Shown piece after piece: positions 1 through 8,164 of a DNA stretch of 22,069 nt. The DNA lies in IMG/VR virus record IMGVR_UViG_3300030060_003110, positions 20,813 through 42,881 of that record. One strand, written 5' to 3'. The position numbers were made by a program, and so were the translations under genes. Source of the DNA: a virus. A model generated the notes under the pieces. The model had not been told where the DNA came from and did not search any database. It saw only the letters and a program-made list of their open reading frames with translations. Each line of letters starts with the position of its first letter. Position 1 is the stretch's first letter.

Positions 1-169
1 GTCCTCTTGTTAAAGCAAGTTCGTTAGACCTGTCAGCGAGTTCATTTGCTTTTTTTGTAACTTGATTTGTTCTTTGAAATTGTTTTTCTAAGTTTTTTAA
101 AACTCTATTCATTTCAACTAAGGCCGCATTATTCGCAATAAGCGTATCAGTATATGTCGGCCTAGACAT
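1..169 (-). CDS. Tape measure protein, N-terminal fragment (cut by window edge)
   Basis: An ATG at 169-167 opens a frame that stays open for 56 codons to the window edge. The peptide begins MSRPTYTDTLIANNAALVE and continues as a charged, heptad-like helix rich in Leu, Asn, Lys and Glu. A ribosome binding site, AGGTGAT, overlaps the stop of the preceding frameshift ORF (174) and is well spaced from the ATG. Tape measure proteins are long coiled coils that set tail length and are loaded onto the tail by the chaperones encoded just upstream. Identification rests on position after the tail tube and a G/GT-type chaperone pair, and on the helical N terminus. Too little is present to recognise a family. 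Confidence 0.7.
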   Translation of the reverse strand, partial: MSRPTYTDTLIANNAALVEMNRVLKNLEKQFQRTNQVTKKANELADRSNELALTRG

Positions 170-173
170 TTAA

Positions 174-398
174 TCACCTAATATTACTCATAGAACTTTT
201 TGTTGCCTTATCCATTTCTTCTGCTTTAAGTTTCTCCGCTTCTGCATGAACAACTAACAAATCTTTAACTAGACTTACTGGCATTTTATATATTTCTAAA
301 GGACTTATTCCAAGTGCCTGAGATAAAGAATAAACAACAGTAAGAGACACAATTTCAGGGTCAGATACTTTACCCTGTAATGCGGCTCTTACTCTTCT
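174..398 (-). CDS. Frameshift extension of the tail assembly chaperone (T-like domain)
   Basis: This is a 74-codon frame in the -1 phase relative to the chaperone at 389-757. It is open from the seven-A slippery run to a TGA at 174-176. No start codon with a ribosome binding site serves it, so it is probably made only as a fusion of about 194 residues (120 from the upstream frame plus 74). The peptide begins RRVRAALQGKVSDPEIVSL and includes GISPLEIYKMPVSLVKDL, then a Glu/Lys/Ala helix. It reads as real protein and looks like the T part of G-T chaperones. In lambda-like phages the GT fusion recruits tail tube subunits to the tape measure. The tape measure ATG follows five bases after the stop. 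Confidence 0.75.
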   Translation of the reverse strand, partial: RRVRAALQGKVSDPEIVSLTVVYSLSQALGISPLEIYKMPVSLVKDLLVVHAEAEKLKAEEMDKATKSSMSNIR

Positions 399-757
399 TT
401 TTTTCCTTCATCATCCTCCAATGCCGAAAATGGGTTTGGTAGGATTTCTTTTAATTGATTCCCAATATAGGGAGTGAGTCGTAAAATATCAATAGCAGAA
501 AGACTCGGTTCAGTCTTTACTATAAAATTTTCAACCATGAACTTAAACATAGCATTTAAATCAATATCCATATCTTGACGCTTTGCATCAATCTTCATCA
601 TACTGTTCATGGCTTTATCTACTTCAAGCCATGTGGGTTCTTTAACCCACACCTTGAGGTATTCTTCTTTTTCGGGTGCTACTTTAATATAATGTAGCGT
701 AGGCTCGGTTAGTGCAAATAGCACACTTTTATCTGATACAATCTTTTTGTTCAACAT
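389..757 (-). CDS. Tail assembly chaperone (G-like)
   Basis: The product is a 122-aa, mostly helical, acidic protein between the tail tube and tape measure genes, the classical place for a lambda gpG-like chaperone. The frame can be extended to a GTG at 766, but AAGGTGG five bases before the ATG at 757 favours the shorter start (MLNKKIVSDKS). It ends GKKEE, and the last Lys codons form a run of seven A (398-404) in the phase A_AAA_AAA, which permits a -1 slip into the downstream T-like frame. The unshifted product would be the abundant G form and the shifted product the rarer GT form. Function is assigned from gene order, size and slippery site; sequence similarity is only suggestive. Confidence 0.75.
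   Translation of the reverse strand: MLNKKIVSDKSVLFALTEPTLHYIKVAPEKEEYLKVWVKEPTWLEVDKAMNSMMKIDAKRQDMDIDLNAMFKFMVENFIVKTEPSLSAIDILRLTPYIGNQLKEILPNPFSALEDDEGKKEE
398..404 (-). other. Programmed -1 ribosomal frameshift site (A_AAA_AAA)
   Basis: The minus strand carries seven A in a row, read as GGA AAA AAA GAA. This fits the X_XXY_YYZ slippery heptamer, with both tRNAs re-pairing on AAA after a one-base slip. The zero frame stops three codons later (TAA at 389-391), while the -1 frame stays open for 74 codons. Site, phase and location all match the conserved frameshift of siphovirus tail chaperone genes. Confidence 0.75.
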
Positions 758-806
758 ATTATCCACCTTTTATACCAACAAACAAACAAACGGTGTTGGT
801 GGAATA

Positions 807-902
807 TTACTTAGTTAATTTAGATTTCTTTTTAACTTTTTTTTCTTTCTTCATAAGGTTGCGAGCAACCTTTTCTTTATTTTTATCGTATGCAGAAGGC
901 AA
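807..902 (-). CDS. 31-aa Lys-rich peptide of unknown function
   Basis: A short frame starts at TTG (902-900) and ends at TAA (807-809). The predicted peptide begins MPSAYDKNKEKVARNLMKK and continues Lys-rich to the end. The start is supported by GGTGATTTAG directly before it, which overlaps the tail tube stop. This is the same arrangement that serves the TTG-started gene at 10504. Thirteen of the 31 residues are Lys, so nucleic-acid or acidic-surface binding is possible, but no family is recognised. It fills most of the 140-base gap between tail tube and chaperone. It could be an untranslated spacer by chance, but the coding phase and ribosome binding site argue for a gene. Confidence 0.5.
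   Translation of the reverse strand: MPSAYDKNKEKVARNLMKKEKKVKKKSKLTK
855..872. repeat. Perfect 8-bp inverted repeat with T-rich flank
   Basis: The sequence is AAGGTTGC-GA-GCAACCTT, followed on the plus strand by a T-rich tract (873-886). In RNA it would form a 7-bp stem with a four-base loop. The T tract lies downstream only in the plus direction, so it could stop antisense transcription. In the minus direction it lies within the small Lys-rich ORF, where it might instead slow ribosomes or transcription before the chaperone gene. Confidence 0.35.
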
Positions 903-907
903 CTAAA

Positions 908-3145
908 TCACCCTTGTAGCATCCAATGAGTAGTAACTTCACAAAGAGAACAAGTTCTCGGCATAACTGTTGCTTCAACAACAATTGGGCCTTTATCATC
1001 AGCAATTGGGAAATTGTTTGCGCTGAGATAATAGTTTTGGAAGTTTAGGTTAATCTTCTCTCCTGTTGATTTTGTAAAAGTTAATTCAATAGTATTGCTG
1101 GTATCTTCCGATTGATTTAACAATTCATTGTATAATCTATCATCAGTCACATGACCAGTAAATGAAATCTCATAGGTTCTTTGTGCGGGAATAGCCTCCT
1201 GAACAGATTTGCTACCAACACCAAAGAATCTTCGGTCTTGAAGAGAATTGTTCATAGTCAAAGTCAAAGTATTAATCTTCAAGAAAGCGTGTCCAAAGCA
1301 CTTAAACACACCATCGGAGAAGAAGAAAGGCTCTCGGAGTTCATCAATAGAAGTAAAATTAAAGAAAGCAGTTTCATCAGTAATGGCTCTTCTAGCATCA
1401 TATGATTCTGTCTTTTCTAATGAATGAACATTTCTAGTATTTGCGCTAAGAGACATCTTAACTTCTTCGTTCTCATTAGCCGTCAAAGTAAGCGTATTAA
1501 CTCGGCATCCTCTTGCGATTTTAACAAAGTTTAATTCTTCATTATCATCAGCAGTTTGAGTTCGGTATGTGTTAGAAGAAGGCAATTTGCTCATAACTTG
1601 CTCTAAAGCAAAAGAAGGAAGAAGGTCTTGTTCTTGCTCGGCAAATGTATATTTGATAGCGTTTTGTAATTTACCACTAGTTAATGAGAAAGCACCCACT
1701 TTATCAAGGTTTGCTCTATCATCAATTGATTTATTAACAGGAGGAGTCATTACATTTACACTATTTTCACGAACAGACCTTTGAAAAATTGGGCCTGTTT
1801 CTGAAATTGAATTGTAGTCAATATATACTGCATTTGCGCTTTCAGCAGTAAAATCATTCGTTGGAGGAGTCCCGCTTGGCGCACTTTCACTAAAAACATC
1901 GCTTGTGCTAATATTTCCAATATCAACATTTGTGCATTTTCCTAAGAAATAATACAACCAAGCACCATGATTTGCTACAATGCTCAAATCAGCCGCACCT
2001 GCGGTTTCAATGCCTTTATACTGATAAGTAAAGTTTCTTGAACCGCCAAGAGATAAATTGGTTTGTTTCATTTCAACCTCAGTAGTAGGGAAAGTAATAG
2101 ATTCTGTAATTCCTAACCATGTATCAGCAAGAAGCCTTTTACCTGTTGTAGTAGTTTCAGCGAGCAAAGCCAATACTCCATTTGTTCCACCATTAGAAGT
2201 AATAGTTAAATTACCGCTTCCGCTAACCGAAGAACCTGCATTTGTTAATGATACACCCGTAATTATTCCACCTTGAACACTACCCATAGTAATAGTTGAA
2301 TCTGCTAAACCAGTTTTAGCAATCATAGCCGCACCAACATAGCCTCCTGTTTTATTTGTAATAGTCAATGTTGCTCCACTTCTGCTTACAGACACATCTT
2401 TTCCACTTAAAGCGGTTAATACTGATTGTGCAATTTCTTCGCCTGTTGCACTATCAGCAACCGCAACAACAACAGAATCGTTGCTTGATGAAGAAGGGGT
2501 TGAAGCCCCCGCAGTATTAAACAATACATCTAGTGTAGTTATTCCATTTGTTCCTGACGGAGAAGCAAGATTAATTGTTAATAAATCACTATCATAATTT
2601 GTTCCGCTTTCAGCGGCAAATGCAACAGTAGATGATTCAGCACTTAAAGTTAATTTTATTTCTGCGCCTGTTGAAGTAATACCGCTAACACCGTTAATTC
2701 CTGTTCCTGCGCTTCCACCAGCACTATTGGTAATAATGGATTCATCTGCCTCAATTTGAGTTCCAGCAGTAGTAATAGTGGGCGTTCCCAAAACACTTCC
2801 AGTAGTGCTATCTTTTGGAGCAGGACATGGCGCACCATATGAATCAATAAGGAAATAATCATCGGAGGCTAAAGTAGCAACAGAAGGAGTAATAGTAATT
2901 GTTGTTTCAGCATTAGCAGTAATTCTGTGAATAGTTTGTAGAACATCACTTGAATTATATCTGCGAATAACACAACCAACATATAAGTTATTAACTAGTC
3001 CAAAATTACCTGTAAAGTCGGTATGCAAAGTAAATGTAGATACATTACTTCCTGCACTTCCAGTTGTAATTTTACAATACAAGTCCAATTCAGGGACTTT
3101 TGTAATGCTTGCTCCGCTTCCTAAAAATATATCGCCATTTACCAT
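908..3145 (-). CDS. Major tail tube protein with inserted beta-rich domains
   Basis: This 745-aa protein is rich in Thr, Ser, Gly and Val. Residues 1-110 look like the start of a tube subunit (ELDLYCKITTGSAGS). Residues about 115-330 are low-complexity Thr/Ser/Gly beta repeats (for example SGATLTITNKTGG) typical of Ig-like or surface-decoration insertions. The remainder, from about 345, resembles a tail tube core and ends in VTTHWMLQG. I have an impression of HW-LQG-type endings in related virus tail proteins, but cannot verify it here. The gene lies between the tail-terminator candidate and the chaperone, exactly where siphoviruses encode the tube. It is two to three times the usual length, explained by the insertions. 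The ATG at 3145 has GGGGGAG upstream. The shell of the tube is expected to be a hexameric ring stack. Confidence 0.75.
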   Translation of the reverse strand: MVNGDIFLGSGASITKVPELDLYCKITTGSAGSNVSTFTLHTDFTGNFGLVNNLYVGCVIRRYNSSDVLQTIHRITANAETTITITPSVATLASDDYFLIDSYGAPCPAPKDSTTGSVLGTPTITTAGTQIEADESIITNSAGGSAGTGINGVSGITSTGAEIKLTLSAESSTVAFAAESGTNYDSDLLTINLASPSGTNGITTLDVLFNTAGASTPSSSSNDSVVVAVADSATGEEIAQSVLTALSGKDVSVSRSGATLTITNKTGGYVGAAMIAKTGLADSTITMGSVQGGIITGVSLTNAGSSVSGSGNLTITSNGGTNGVLALLAETTTTGKRLLADTWLGITESITFPTTEVEMKQTNLSLGGSRNFTYQYKGIETAGAADLSIVANHGAWLYYFLGKCTNVDIGNISTSDVFSESAPSGTPPTNDFTAESANAVYIDYNSISETGPIFQRSVRENSVNVMTPPVNKSIDDRANLDKVGAFSLTSGKLQNAIKYTFAEQEQDLLPSFALEQVMSKLPSSNTYRTQTADDNEELNFVKIARGCRVNTLTLTANENEEVKMSLSANTRNVHSLEKTESYDARRAITDETAFFNFTSIDELREPFFFSDGVFKCFGHAFLKINTLTLTMNNSLQDRRFFGVGSKSVQEAIPAQRTYEISFTGHVTDDRLYNELLNQSEDTSNTIELTFTKSTGEKINLNFQNYYLSANNFPIADDKGPIVVEATVMPRTCSLCEVTTHWMLQG

Positions 3146-3172
3146 GCTAACTCCCCCTTCCTAACAAACTTA

Positions 3173-3685
3173 CTAGGGAATACTTAATGCAAATCTTTTC
3201 GCTTCTAATGATACTTTATATCCGAACAAACGCTTGGCTCTATCATTTGATTCGCTTCTTGAACCAACAAATAATTGATTAAATCTTGAACCATCACTTG
3301 CAGTATAACCTTTCCGTTTGCTCTCAAGAACCCTACGCAGTATCAAGTATATAGCCCTTAGCCTATCTTTTCCGTGTGAGGCATCTGCTCCGCCTCGCTC
3401 ATCGTGCAAAACACGAATATGAAGAGTAAATGAATAAGTTTCATTTCTTACATCATAATGAATTGTTGGATATTCAATTGATTGTGAATCCTCAAATACT
3501 ACAATTGTTGCGGGTGTTCTGCTCAAATCTACACGAACACCCTTATTTGCAGACAATGTTCTAATGTCAATAAAATCAGGCGTAACGGCATGAGAAGCAT
3601 CAATTTCTCCTGCACTAACAAGAGCAGTAGCATTAGATGACCAATTGTTTGATAACAAATCTAAGAGAAGAGAGACTTCATCCAT
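3173..3685 (-). CDS. Probable tail terminator / neck protein
   Basis: This 170-aa alpha/beta protein has the pattern LLDLLSNNW at the N terminus, a central beta region (TIHYDVRNETYSFTLHIRVL) and a helix DRLRAIYLILRRVLESK. That resembles tail-completion or neck proteins, which cap the tail tube and meet the head connector. The position directly before the tail tube gene supports this. The ATG at 3685 follows AAGGAGGTTGAAGG, a strong ribosome binding site, and the gene overlaps the end of the 71-aa gene by 25 bases. No catalytic residues are evident. The assignment is by context and fold impression. Confidence 0.5.
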   Translation of the reverse strand: MDEVSLLLDLLSNNWSSNATALVSAGEIDASHAVTPDFIDIRTLSANKGVRVDLSRTPATIVVFEDSQSIEYPTIHYDVRNETYSFTLHIRVLHDERGGADASHGKDRLRAIYLILRRVLESKRKGYTASDGSRFNQLFVGSRSESNDRAKRLFGYKVSLEAKRFALSIP

Positions 3686-3876
3686 CCTTCAACCTCCTTA
3701 TTTATTTGTTGCTCAATCTGTTTTTGATATTCTTCTAAAGCAAACTTCATAACTTCATCATCACTAAAACCAATATCAATTCCTAATACTTCAGATGCTT
3801 CTTTCATAGCCAGTTGTCTTTCTTTTTGGATTTGAAGTAATTCATCAAATTTAGACAAATCTATTTTAATTGCCAT
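3661..3876 (-). CDS. 71-aa helical protein in the connector region, unknown
   Basis: The small charged helical protein begins MAIKIDLSKFDELLQIQKE and ends WMKSLFS. It starts four bases after the stop of the adaptor gene and overlaps the next gene, so it is translationally coupled to both. The heptad-like Leu/Ile/Glu/Lys spacing suggests a coiled coil. In siphovirus gene order this is where head-completion or stopper proteins are encoded, but it is shorter than known stoppers. I do not recognise the family. No strong ribosome binding site precedes the ATG; re-initiation after the adaptor stop is likely. Confidence 0.6.
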   Translation of the reverse strand: MAIKIDLSKFDELLQIQKERQLAMKEASEVLGIDIGFSDDEVMKFALEEYQKQIEQQINKEVEGWMKSLFS

Positions 3877-3880
3877 AAAA

Positions 3881-5191
3881 TCAATCCAAGAAATAAACTA
3901 AATCGCCTTTGCCTTTCAAAATATCCATCGCTTCTTTACGAAGTATATCATATTTTTCTTTAGTAGAAATATTACCACCCGATTCTGTAATTAGAATACT
4001 TTGGTCATCATGTCGTATAATTTCCGATGCTGCTAATTTTGTTGTTGCTTCGTGAATAGCAGAAGGAACTCTATTATCTCCAGCAATATATGAAACAATA
4101 ACTGAATTGTTTCTATGATAAGGATAGTCCTTTAAAAAGAAAATACGCCCTTCTTCATTAATTGTCCAATAGTCGCCAAGCCTTCTTAAATCCTCTTTAT
4201 CTGTAAATGCTTCTAATGTGCAAACAGTTGGAATTTGACTAGTAGTAGCAAATGTCAGATTTCCTGAAAATGCGCCTCCCGTTGTAGCATGAGTTAAAAC
4301 AACAGTTGTTGAATCAGTAATAGAAGCAATTGTAGCGGCAGAAGGAACATTAGCACTTCTTTCACCACTTATTGTCATCCCTACTGCTAATTTACTAGAA
4401 TCAGCAACGGTGAGATTAACTGAGTTATTACCTGAAGTAGCCTGTTTTATGGTAGCCTTAAGAATACAATCAGCCCCATCATCGCCCGAAAGTAGGGATG
4501 AGAAGAGGATTTGCTTGCCATTTGACTTAGCCTTTGCTGCATAGAAAAAGTCTGAAATGGATAAATTAGATTGAGAGAGGCTTTTTGGAGCAGTTGCACC
4601 AGTAAATTGAGACATTGAAGGAAATGATTCGTTTACCAAAGAGATGATTTCTTCATTGGTTGTTTTGATACCAAAGGTATTATTGAATTCATCGTTTGCT
4701 AAATCAGTCAAATCGTTTTCTGCAAGCATCTCAAAAGACACACCGCTATTTGGTAATTGAAGAATAATAGAATTTAAGTCTCTAAAGTTATCAAGTAAAG
4801 TTATTTTTGCTTGAGCCGATGCAATTTCAATATACTGGCTTCCTTGCCATAAAAGTAGAGAAACAATCTTTCTTACTTTCATTTTGGTTAATTGCACAAA
4901 ACCAACATGACCGCCATAATATGCCTTGTGTGGCAGGTGAGAAAATTCAAAGTTATGATACTCGTCCTTTGTGATAATTGGACGGTATGAACGCTTTACC
5001 TTGTCATCAACGATTCCTTCAACCCTTTTGATGATTGACCCGATTTGAGCCAATGTAGGGTATGTTGATGCTGAAAAAGCAGGAACTTGGAGTAAATTAG
5101 CAACCTCAGTAGCATTTGTATAGAAGCCCCGACCTTGAGAATAATCAGGATTAATTTCTGTAAAATCGCTTGGTGAGATTGTTTGACCCAT
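3881..5191 (-). CDS. Head-tail adaptor with inserted Ig-like domain
   Basis: Residues about 25-75 (ATEVANLLQVPAFSASTYPT, then IIKRVEGIVDDKVKRSYRP) match the helical start of gp6/gp15-type adaptors, which bind beneath the portal. The C terminus returns to helix (HEATTKLAASEIIRHDD, YDILRKEAMDILKGKGD). Between them, about residues 245-320, sits a beta insertion with VNLTVADSSKLAVGMTISG and ITDSTTVVLTHATTGG. This pattern is widespread in phage decoration domains. At about 436 residues it is far longer than a bare adaptor of 100-200. A TTG at 5203 and GTG at 5200 are possible starts, but the ATG at 5191, six bases after GGTG, is preferred. That puts the start just after the stop of the preceding gene. 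Confidence 0.65.
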   Translation of the reverse strand: MGQTISPSDFTEINPDYSQGRGFYTNATEVANLLQVPAFSASTYPTLAQIGSIIKRVEGIVDDKVKRSYRPIITKDEYHNFEFSHLPHKAYYGGHVGFVQLTKMKVRKIVSLLLWQGSQYIEIASAQAKITLLDNFRDLNSIILQLPNSGVSFEMLAENDLTDLANDEFNNTFGIKTTNEEIISLVNESFPSMSQFTGATAPKSLSQSNLSISDFFYAAKAKSNGKQILFSSLLSGDDGADCILKATIKQATSGNNSVNLTVADSSKLAVGMTISGERSANVPSAATIASITDSTTVVLTHATTGGAFSGNLTFATTSQIPTVCTLEAFTDKEDLRRLGDYWTINEEGRIFFLKDYPYHRNNSVIVSYIAGDNRVPSAIHEATTKLAASEIIRHDDQSILITESGGNISTKEKYDILRKEAMDILKGKGDLVYFLD

Positions 5192-5192
5192 T

Positions 5193-6806
5193 TTAGACAC
5201 CAATCATTCTCTTTAATTTTCTCACATTCTTTTTGAGTTTATTTGAGTAAGAAACCATACTTCTGTTTTGCCTTGAGCGAGAACCGCTTAGGTTGTATTC
5301 GCCATGCTTCCTCGCTTCAAATGTTAATTCGACATATGCCTCTTTAAAAGCCTCTTTAATGTTATCAGCACGAACAGTTTCGGCTTTTACTTTTTCTTTA
5401 CCAAATTCAGCAGACTCTTTTGTTCTTTGAACTCCAGTATCTCCAACCTCATAATATCTAATTTCAGACTTATAATCATCTTTTTCTTCTCTTGGCAATT
5501 TAGCATATTCTTCTTCAGAAATAAATATTTTATTTCCATCTTCATCTTTTTTTGTCTTGTGGCTAAATGCTCTCTTAGATTGTTCATCAACCATTTGTTG
5601 AGTTACAGGTTTTCCTGTTTCCATTTCTATTAAATCTTCTGCTGCGGTAGCAAACTCTCTATATGTTGGTTCTGTTTTCTTTTTAGTTCTAATATTTCCA
5701 ATGACCTTAAAAGAATAAACTTCATCAGGAACAACTAAAAATGGATTTAATATTCTCATAATAATATTTTTGACTCCTTCATCTTTGAAGAAACCATCAA
5801 TTGTTCCTGCCCCATCTCCTTCAAATTCAAGATATGCTTGTTTTGCTGATTCTCCTTCAGGAGTATAGTTAAATGTATAATATTTATCCCCAATTTGAAT
5901 AATATCTTCATCTCTCATTCTATCTGTTCTGTTTAAATCATCTGTTGCGGCTTGAACAACCAAATTGTTTATTTCATCATCGGTGCTTTCAGAAATTGGA
6001 ATTTTATCTCCTACTGATTCAAATTCACCATCTTCATTTAATTTGGCTTCTATAACATAATTATCTTGTGCAGATAGTTTGTCTAACTGTTCTAAAACAG
6101 ATTCAGGAATATTAAAAGAATAATCAATTACTTCTTTTCCGATGATTGTTTTTGTATTACTTGGTCGATACCCTGCTTCTTGACCTGTTGTTTCTAAGAT
6201 ATAATCTGACTTTACCTTTTCTAAATCACCATAATCAAAATTCGGAAATATAGCCTCAATGTGTCCTTTAAGGCCACTTCGGGCAGGTTGGTGAGAGTAA
6301 TTAAATCTATCATTAAATTTTGCGTGTTCTCTAAAAACAAAGTCAAAGGCAATTCGAGGTTCTTTTCCATACGCTGAAAAGAAATCCTCAAAGTCAAAAT
6401 TAGGTAGTTTGGTTTTACCTCCACGAATAAAGGAAACATCTGTTCCTTTTAATCTACCGAGAACCCTTGCGTTAGTAATATCTTTAACTTTTTTATCTTC
6501 AATAAAGGAAAGATTTGCTTCATTAGGACTTTTATCTCTCTTACGAGAAAATATTTTCCATGAATCAGTATCTCTTTCTAAGATAGGCTTTAATGGTTCA
6601 TCAAGAACTTTTTCTAAAATTTTAGTTAATTCGCTCTTTAATGCAGCACTATTTGGCTCACTTTCTTCTACACTTTCAATAGCCTTTCTCATTTTACGAC
6701 GAAATTCTTTATCGCCATTAAGAATATAATCTTTCATTTGGGTTTCAATAAAAGACGCTGAACGGGGCAAACTAAGAGTCTGCTTACCCCAGTTAAAATT
6801 AACCAT
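5193..6806 (-). CDS. 537-aa unknown protein between head and connector genes
   Basis: This is a mixed alpha/beta protein starting MVNFNWGKQTLSLPRSAS. It has a Lys/Glu-rich middle (residues about 400-470) and a strongly basic C terminus (KLKKNVRKLKRMIGV). The ATG at 6806 has an ideal GAGGTGA, which overlaps the previous gene's stop (TGAGGTGA). Placement just before the adaptor suggests a minor capsid, connector or internal virion protein, possibly touching DNA through the basic tail. No conserved motif was recognised, and I would not assign an enzyme activity. Confidence 0.6.
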   Translation of the reverse strand: MVNFNWGKQTLSLPRSASFIETQMKDYILNGDKEFRRKMRKAIESVEESEPNSAALKSELTKILEKVLDEPLKPILERDTDSWKIFSRKRDKSPNEANLSFIEDKKVKDITNARVLGRLKGTDVSFIRGGKTKLPNFDFEDFFSAYGKEPRIAFDFVFREHAKFNDRFNYSHQPARSGLKGHIEAIFPNFDYGDLEKVKSDYILETTGQEAGYRPSNTKTIIGKEVIDYSFNIPESVLEQLDKLSAQDNYVIEAKLNEDGEFESVGDKIPISESTDDEINNLVVQAATDDLNRTDRMRDEDIIQIGDKYYTFNYTPEGESAKQAYLEFEGDGAGTIDGFFKDEGVKNIIMRILNPFLVVPDEVYSFKVIGNIRTKKKTEPTYREFATAAEDLIEMETGKPVTQQMVDEQSKRAFSHKTKKDEDGNKIFISEEEYAKLPREEKDDYKSEIRYYEVGDTGVQRTKESAEFGKEKVKAETVRADNIKEAFKEAYVELTFEARKHGEYNLSGSRSRQNRSMVSYSNKLKKNVRKLKRMIGV

Positions 6807-6816
6807 TTATTTCACC

Positions 6817-7476
6817 TCACATGAGCCATTTTGCCCAAGCAGCACCCTTTTGAATTGCTGAACCTAAACCTAAACCGCTTTGCGGTGGTTCATAACTCAT
6901 TTGTCCTTGAGCATCAATCCAGTAAGGACGGCCATATCCATCTGTTCCATTTGGAGGAATAGGATAACCTGAACCATTATTCATAGCACCCTGCATTTGA
7001 GCATATTGTTGCTGATTACCAGTTAATCCTGCAATTGCTCCTGCGGCAGTAGGTTGGGTTATTTGTTGTATTCCGCTACCACCAAAACCTTGAGATTCAA
7101 GATATTGTTGCTTTGCCATCTTTCTTTGCATAATAACTTCGGTATTGATAGCCGATTGCAATAATTTTTGAATGTCTAAGTCAATATTTTCTTGAGTAAT
7201 TCTTTCATATTCTCTCATAGAGTCAGGATTCACAGAAATAATGTTTCCGTTTTGACTAAATGCTAATTTAGCCAGCATTTGAGAAACTACTCTTTCAACA
7301 ACATCTTCCATTAACTTTTCAAGAGCAACTAAAAATTGTTCTCCGTGATATTGAAAAAACTCTTCAACATGATTTTCTTGTAAAGATAATAAATTATTTA
7401 CTGTCTTAAATTGTGCGTCTCCTTGTGCTTGAACTGCGCCTAAAACAGTTCCATTACTTGTTCCTAAAATTCCCAT
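6817..7476 (-). CDS. Gln/Gly-rich protein of the GTPase cassette, unknown
   Basis: The 219-aa protein has two parts. The N-terminal ~125 residues are helical (LLSLQENHVEEFFQYHGEQF, then VALEKLMEDVVERVVSQMLAK). The C-terminal ~95 residues are low-complexity Gln/Gly/Ala/Pro with Tyr (GYPIPPNGTDGYGRPYWID), ending in a short hydrophobic helix AAWAKWLM. The start at 7476 follows AAGGAGGC, overlapping the stop of the zinc protein. The low-complexity half could be a flexible tether or fibre-like region, and the last helix might contact membrane. No family is recognised. Confidence 0.55.
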   Translation of the reverse strand: MGILGTSNGTVLGAVQAQGDAQFKTVNNLLSLQENHVEEFFQYHGEQFLVALEKLMEDVVERVVSQMLAKLAFSQNGNIISVNPDSMREYERITQENIDLDIQKLLQSAINTEVIMQRKMAKQQYLESQGFGGSGIQQITQPTAAGAIAGLTGNQQQYAQMQGAMNNGSGYPIPPNGTDGYGRPYWIDAQGQMSYEPPQSGLGLGSAIQKGAAWAKWLM

Positions 7477-7478
7477 GT

Positions 7479-8159
7479 TTATGCCTCCTTAACTAATTCT
7501 TCTTTTCCTTCTTCTTGCGGTAATTCATTTAGTGCTTGAACATTATGCTTAAGCATTAAATGATTGAGTCTTTCTGTCATAATATTTATTTCTGTAATCA
7601 AACGAATGACTTCATCCGTTGCCGTCTTTGAATCTCCTAATGCGGGTGGGGTTATAAACCATCCTGCTGATGTAAGGCTCATAACATCTTCTTTGCTTAA
7701 AGTTTTAATTGGCCCACCTTTAAGAATTTTAGGCATTCGTGGTTTAAACGAACTAAATTCTAAACCATGCTTATCTGCAAGTATTTGTTGTTGTAGCATT
7801 TCTAATTGAACATAAATAGAAGCGTGTTTAGGACAATAAGTTCCCATTAGTGGTCGTCCTTTTGTTACACCATCTAAAGGCATTGGTGGGCGCATATAAT
7901 CACCTTGTTCCCAAATATGATGAAAACCACAAACAACACACCTATCTTTAAGATTAAACTTTTTTCCATACTTAATGCCTAAGAACTTCTTTGGTTCTGC
8001 TTTTAAAACCAATTTAAGTTCTTTTAGTTGAGCCTTTGGTTTAAATGAAATAAACTTGTATTCTTGCACAACACCGCTTGCTCTTGCCTGTTGAAGTGGC
8101 GAAAGCGTCGGATTAAATTGTTGTGGTGCAGTTTGTCCTATAATGTTGTTTTGATACAT
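7479..8159 (-). CDS. Zinc-binding (CxxC...CxxH) protein next to the GTPase
   Basis: This 226-aa protein has one likely zinc site: C74-x2-C77 with H80/H81 close by (DRCVVCGFHHIWEQGD), and C109-x2-H112 (TYCPKH). Residues 33-70 are Lys-rich. The C-terminal ~60 residues form a helix with a Leu repeat (ITEINIMTERLNHLMLKHN). It starts five bases after the GTPase stop, so the two are almost surely co-translated. It could be a structural zinc protein of the virion or an adaptor for the GTPase. No enzyme signature is visible and no family is recognised. Confidence 0.6.
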   Translation of the reverse strand: MYQNNIIGQTAPQQFNPTLSPLQQARASGVVQEYKFISFKPKAQLKELKLVLKAEPKKFLGIKYGKKFNLKDRCVVCGFHHIWEQGDYMRPPMPLDGVTKGRPLMGTYCPKHASIYVQLEMLQQQILADKHGLEFSSFKPRMPKILKGGPIKTLSKEDVMSLTSAGWFITPPALGDSKTATDEVIRLITEINIMTERLNHLMLKHNVQALNELPQEEGKEELVKEA

Positions 8160-8164
8160 AATAA

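Noticed and set aside
762-772. TATAAAAGG as a second TATA box
   Set aside because: It lies about six bases from the ribosome binding site and under 20 bases from the ATG, too close for a start site 25 bases downstream; its GG belongs to the ribosome binding site.
774-800. Six-base inverted repeat (ACCAAC/GTTGGT) around a short AAAC repeat before the chaperone gene
   Set aside because: The stem is short and the loop is 15 bases with no supporting feature; it is likely chance in an A/C-rich stretch.
712-906. Plus-strand frame of 64 codons in the tube-chaperone gap
   Set aside because: It overlaps the chaperone start and the Lys-rich ORF in antisense, and its hydrophobic composition follows from the A-rich opposite strand.
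6409-6729. Plus-strand frame of 106 codons
   Set aside because: It lies wholly opposite the 537-aa gene at 5193-6806 and has no start signal; it is a compositional shadow.
7479-7896. Possible internal start at Met89 of the zinc protein (AGGTGATTATATG)
   Set aside because: The string is fully encoded by the Gly-Asp-Tyr-Met codons within the zinc region, and a start there would split the CxxC from the CxxH.
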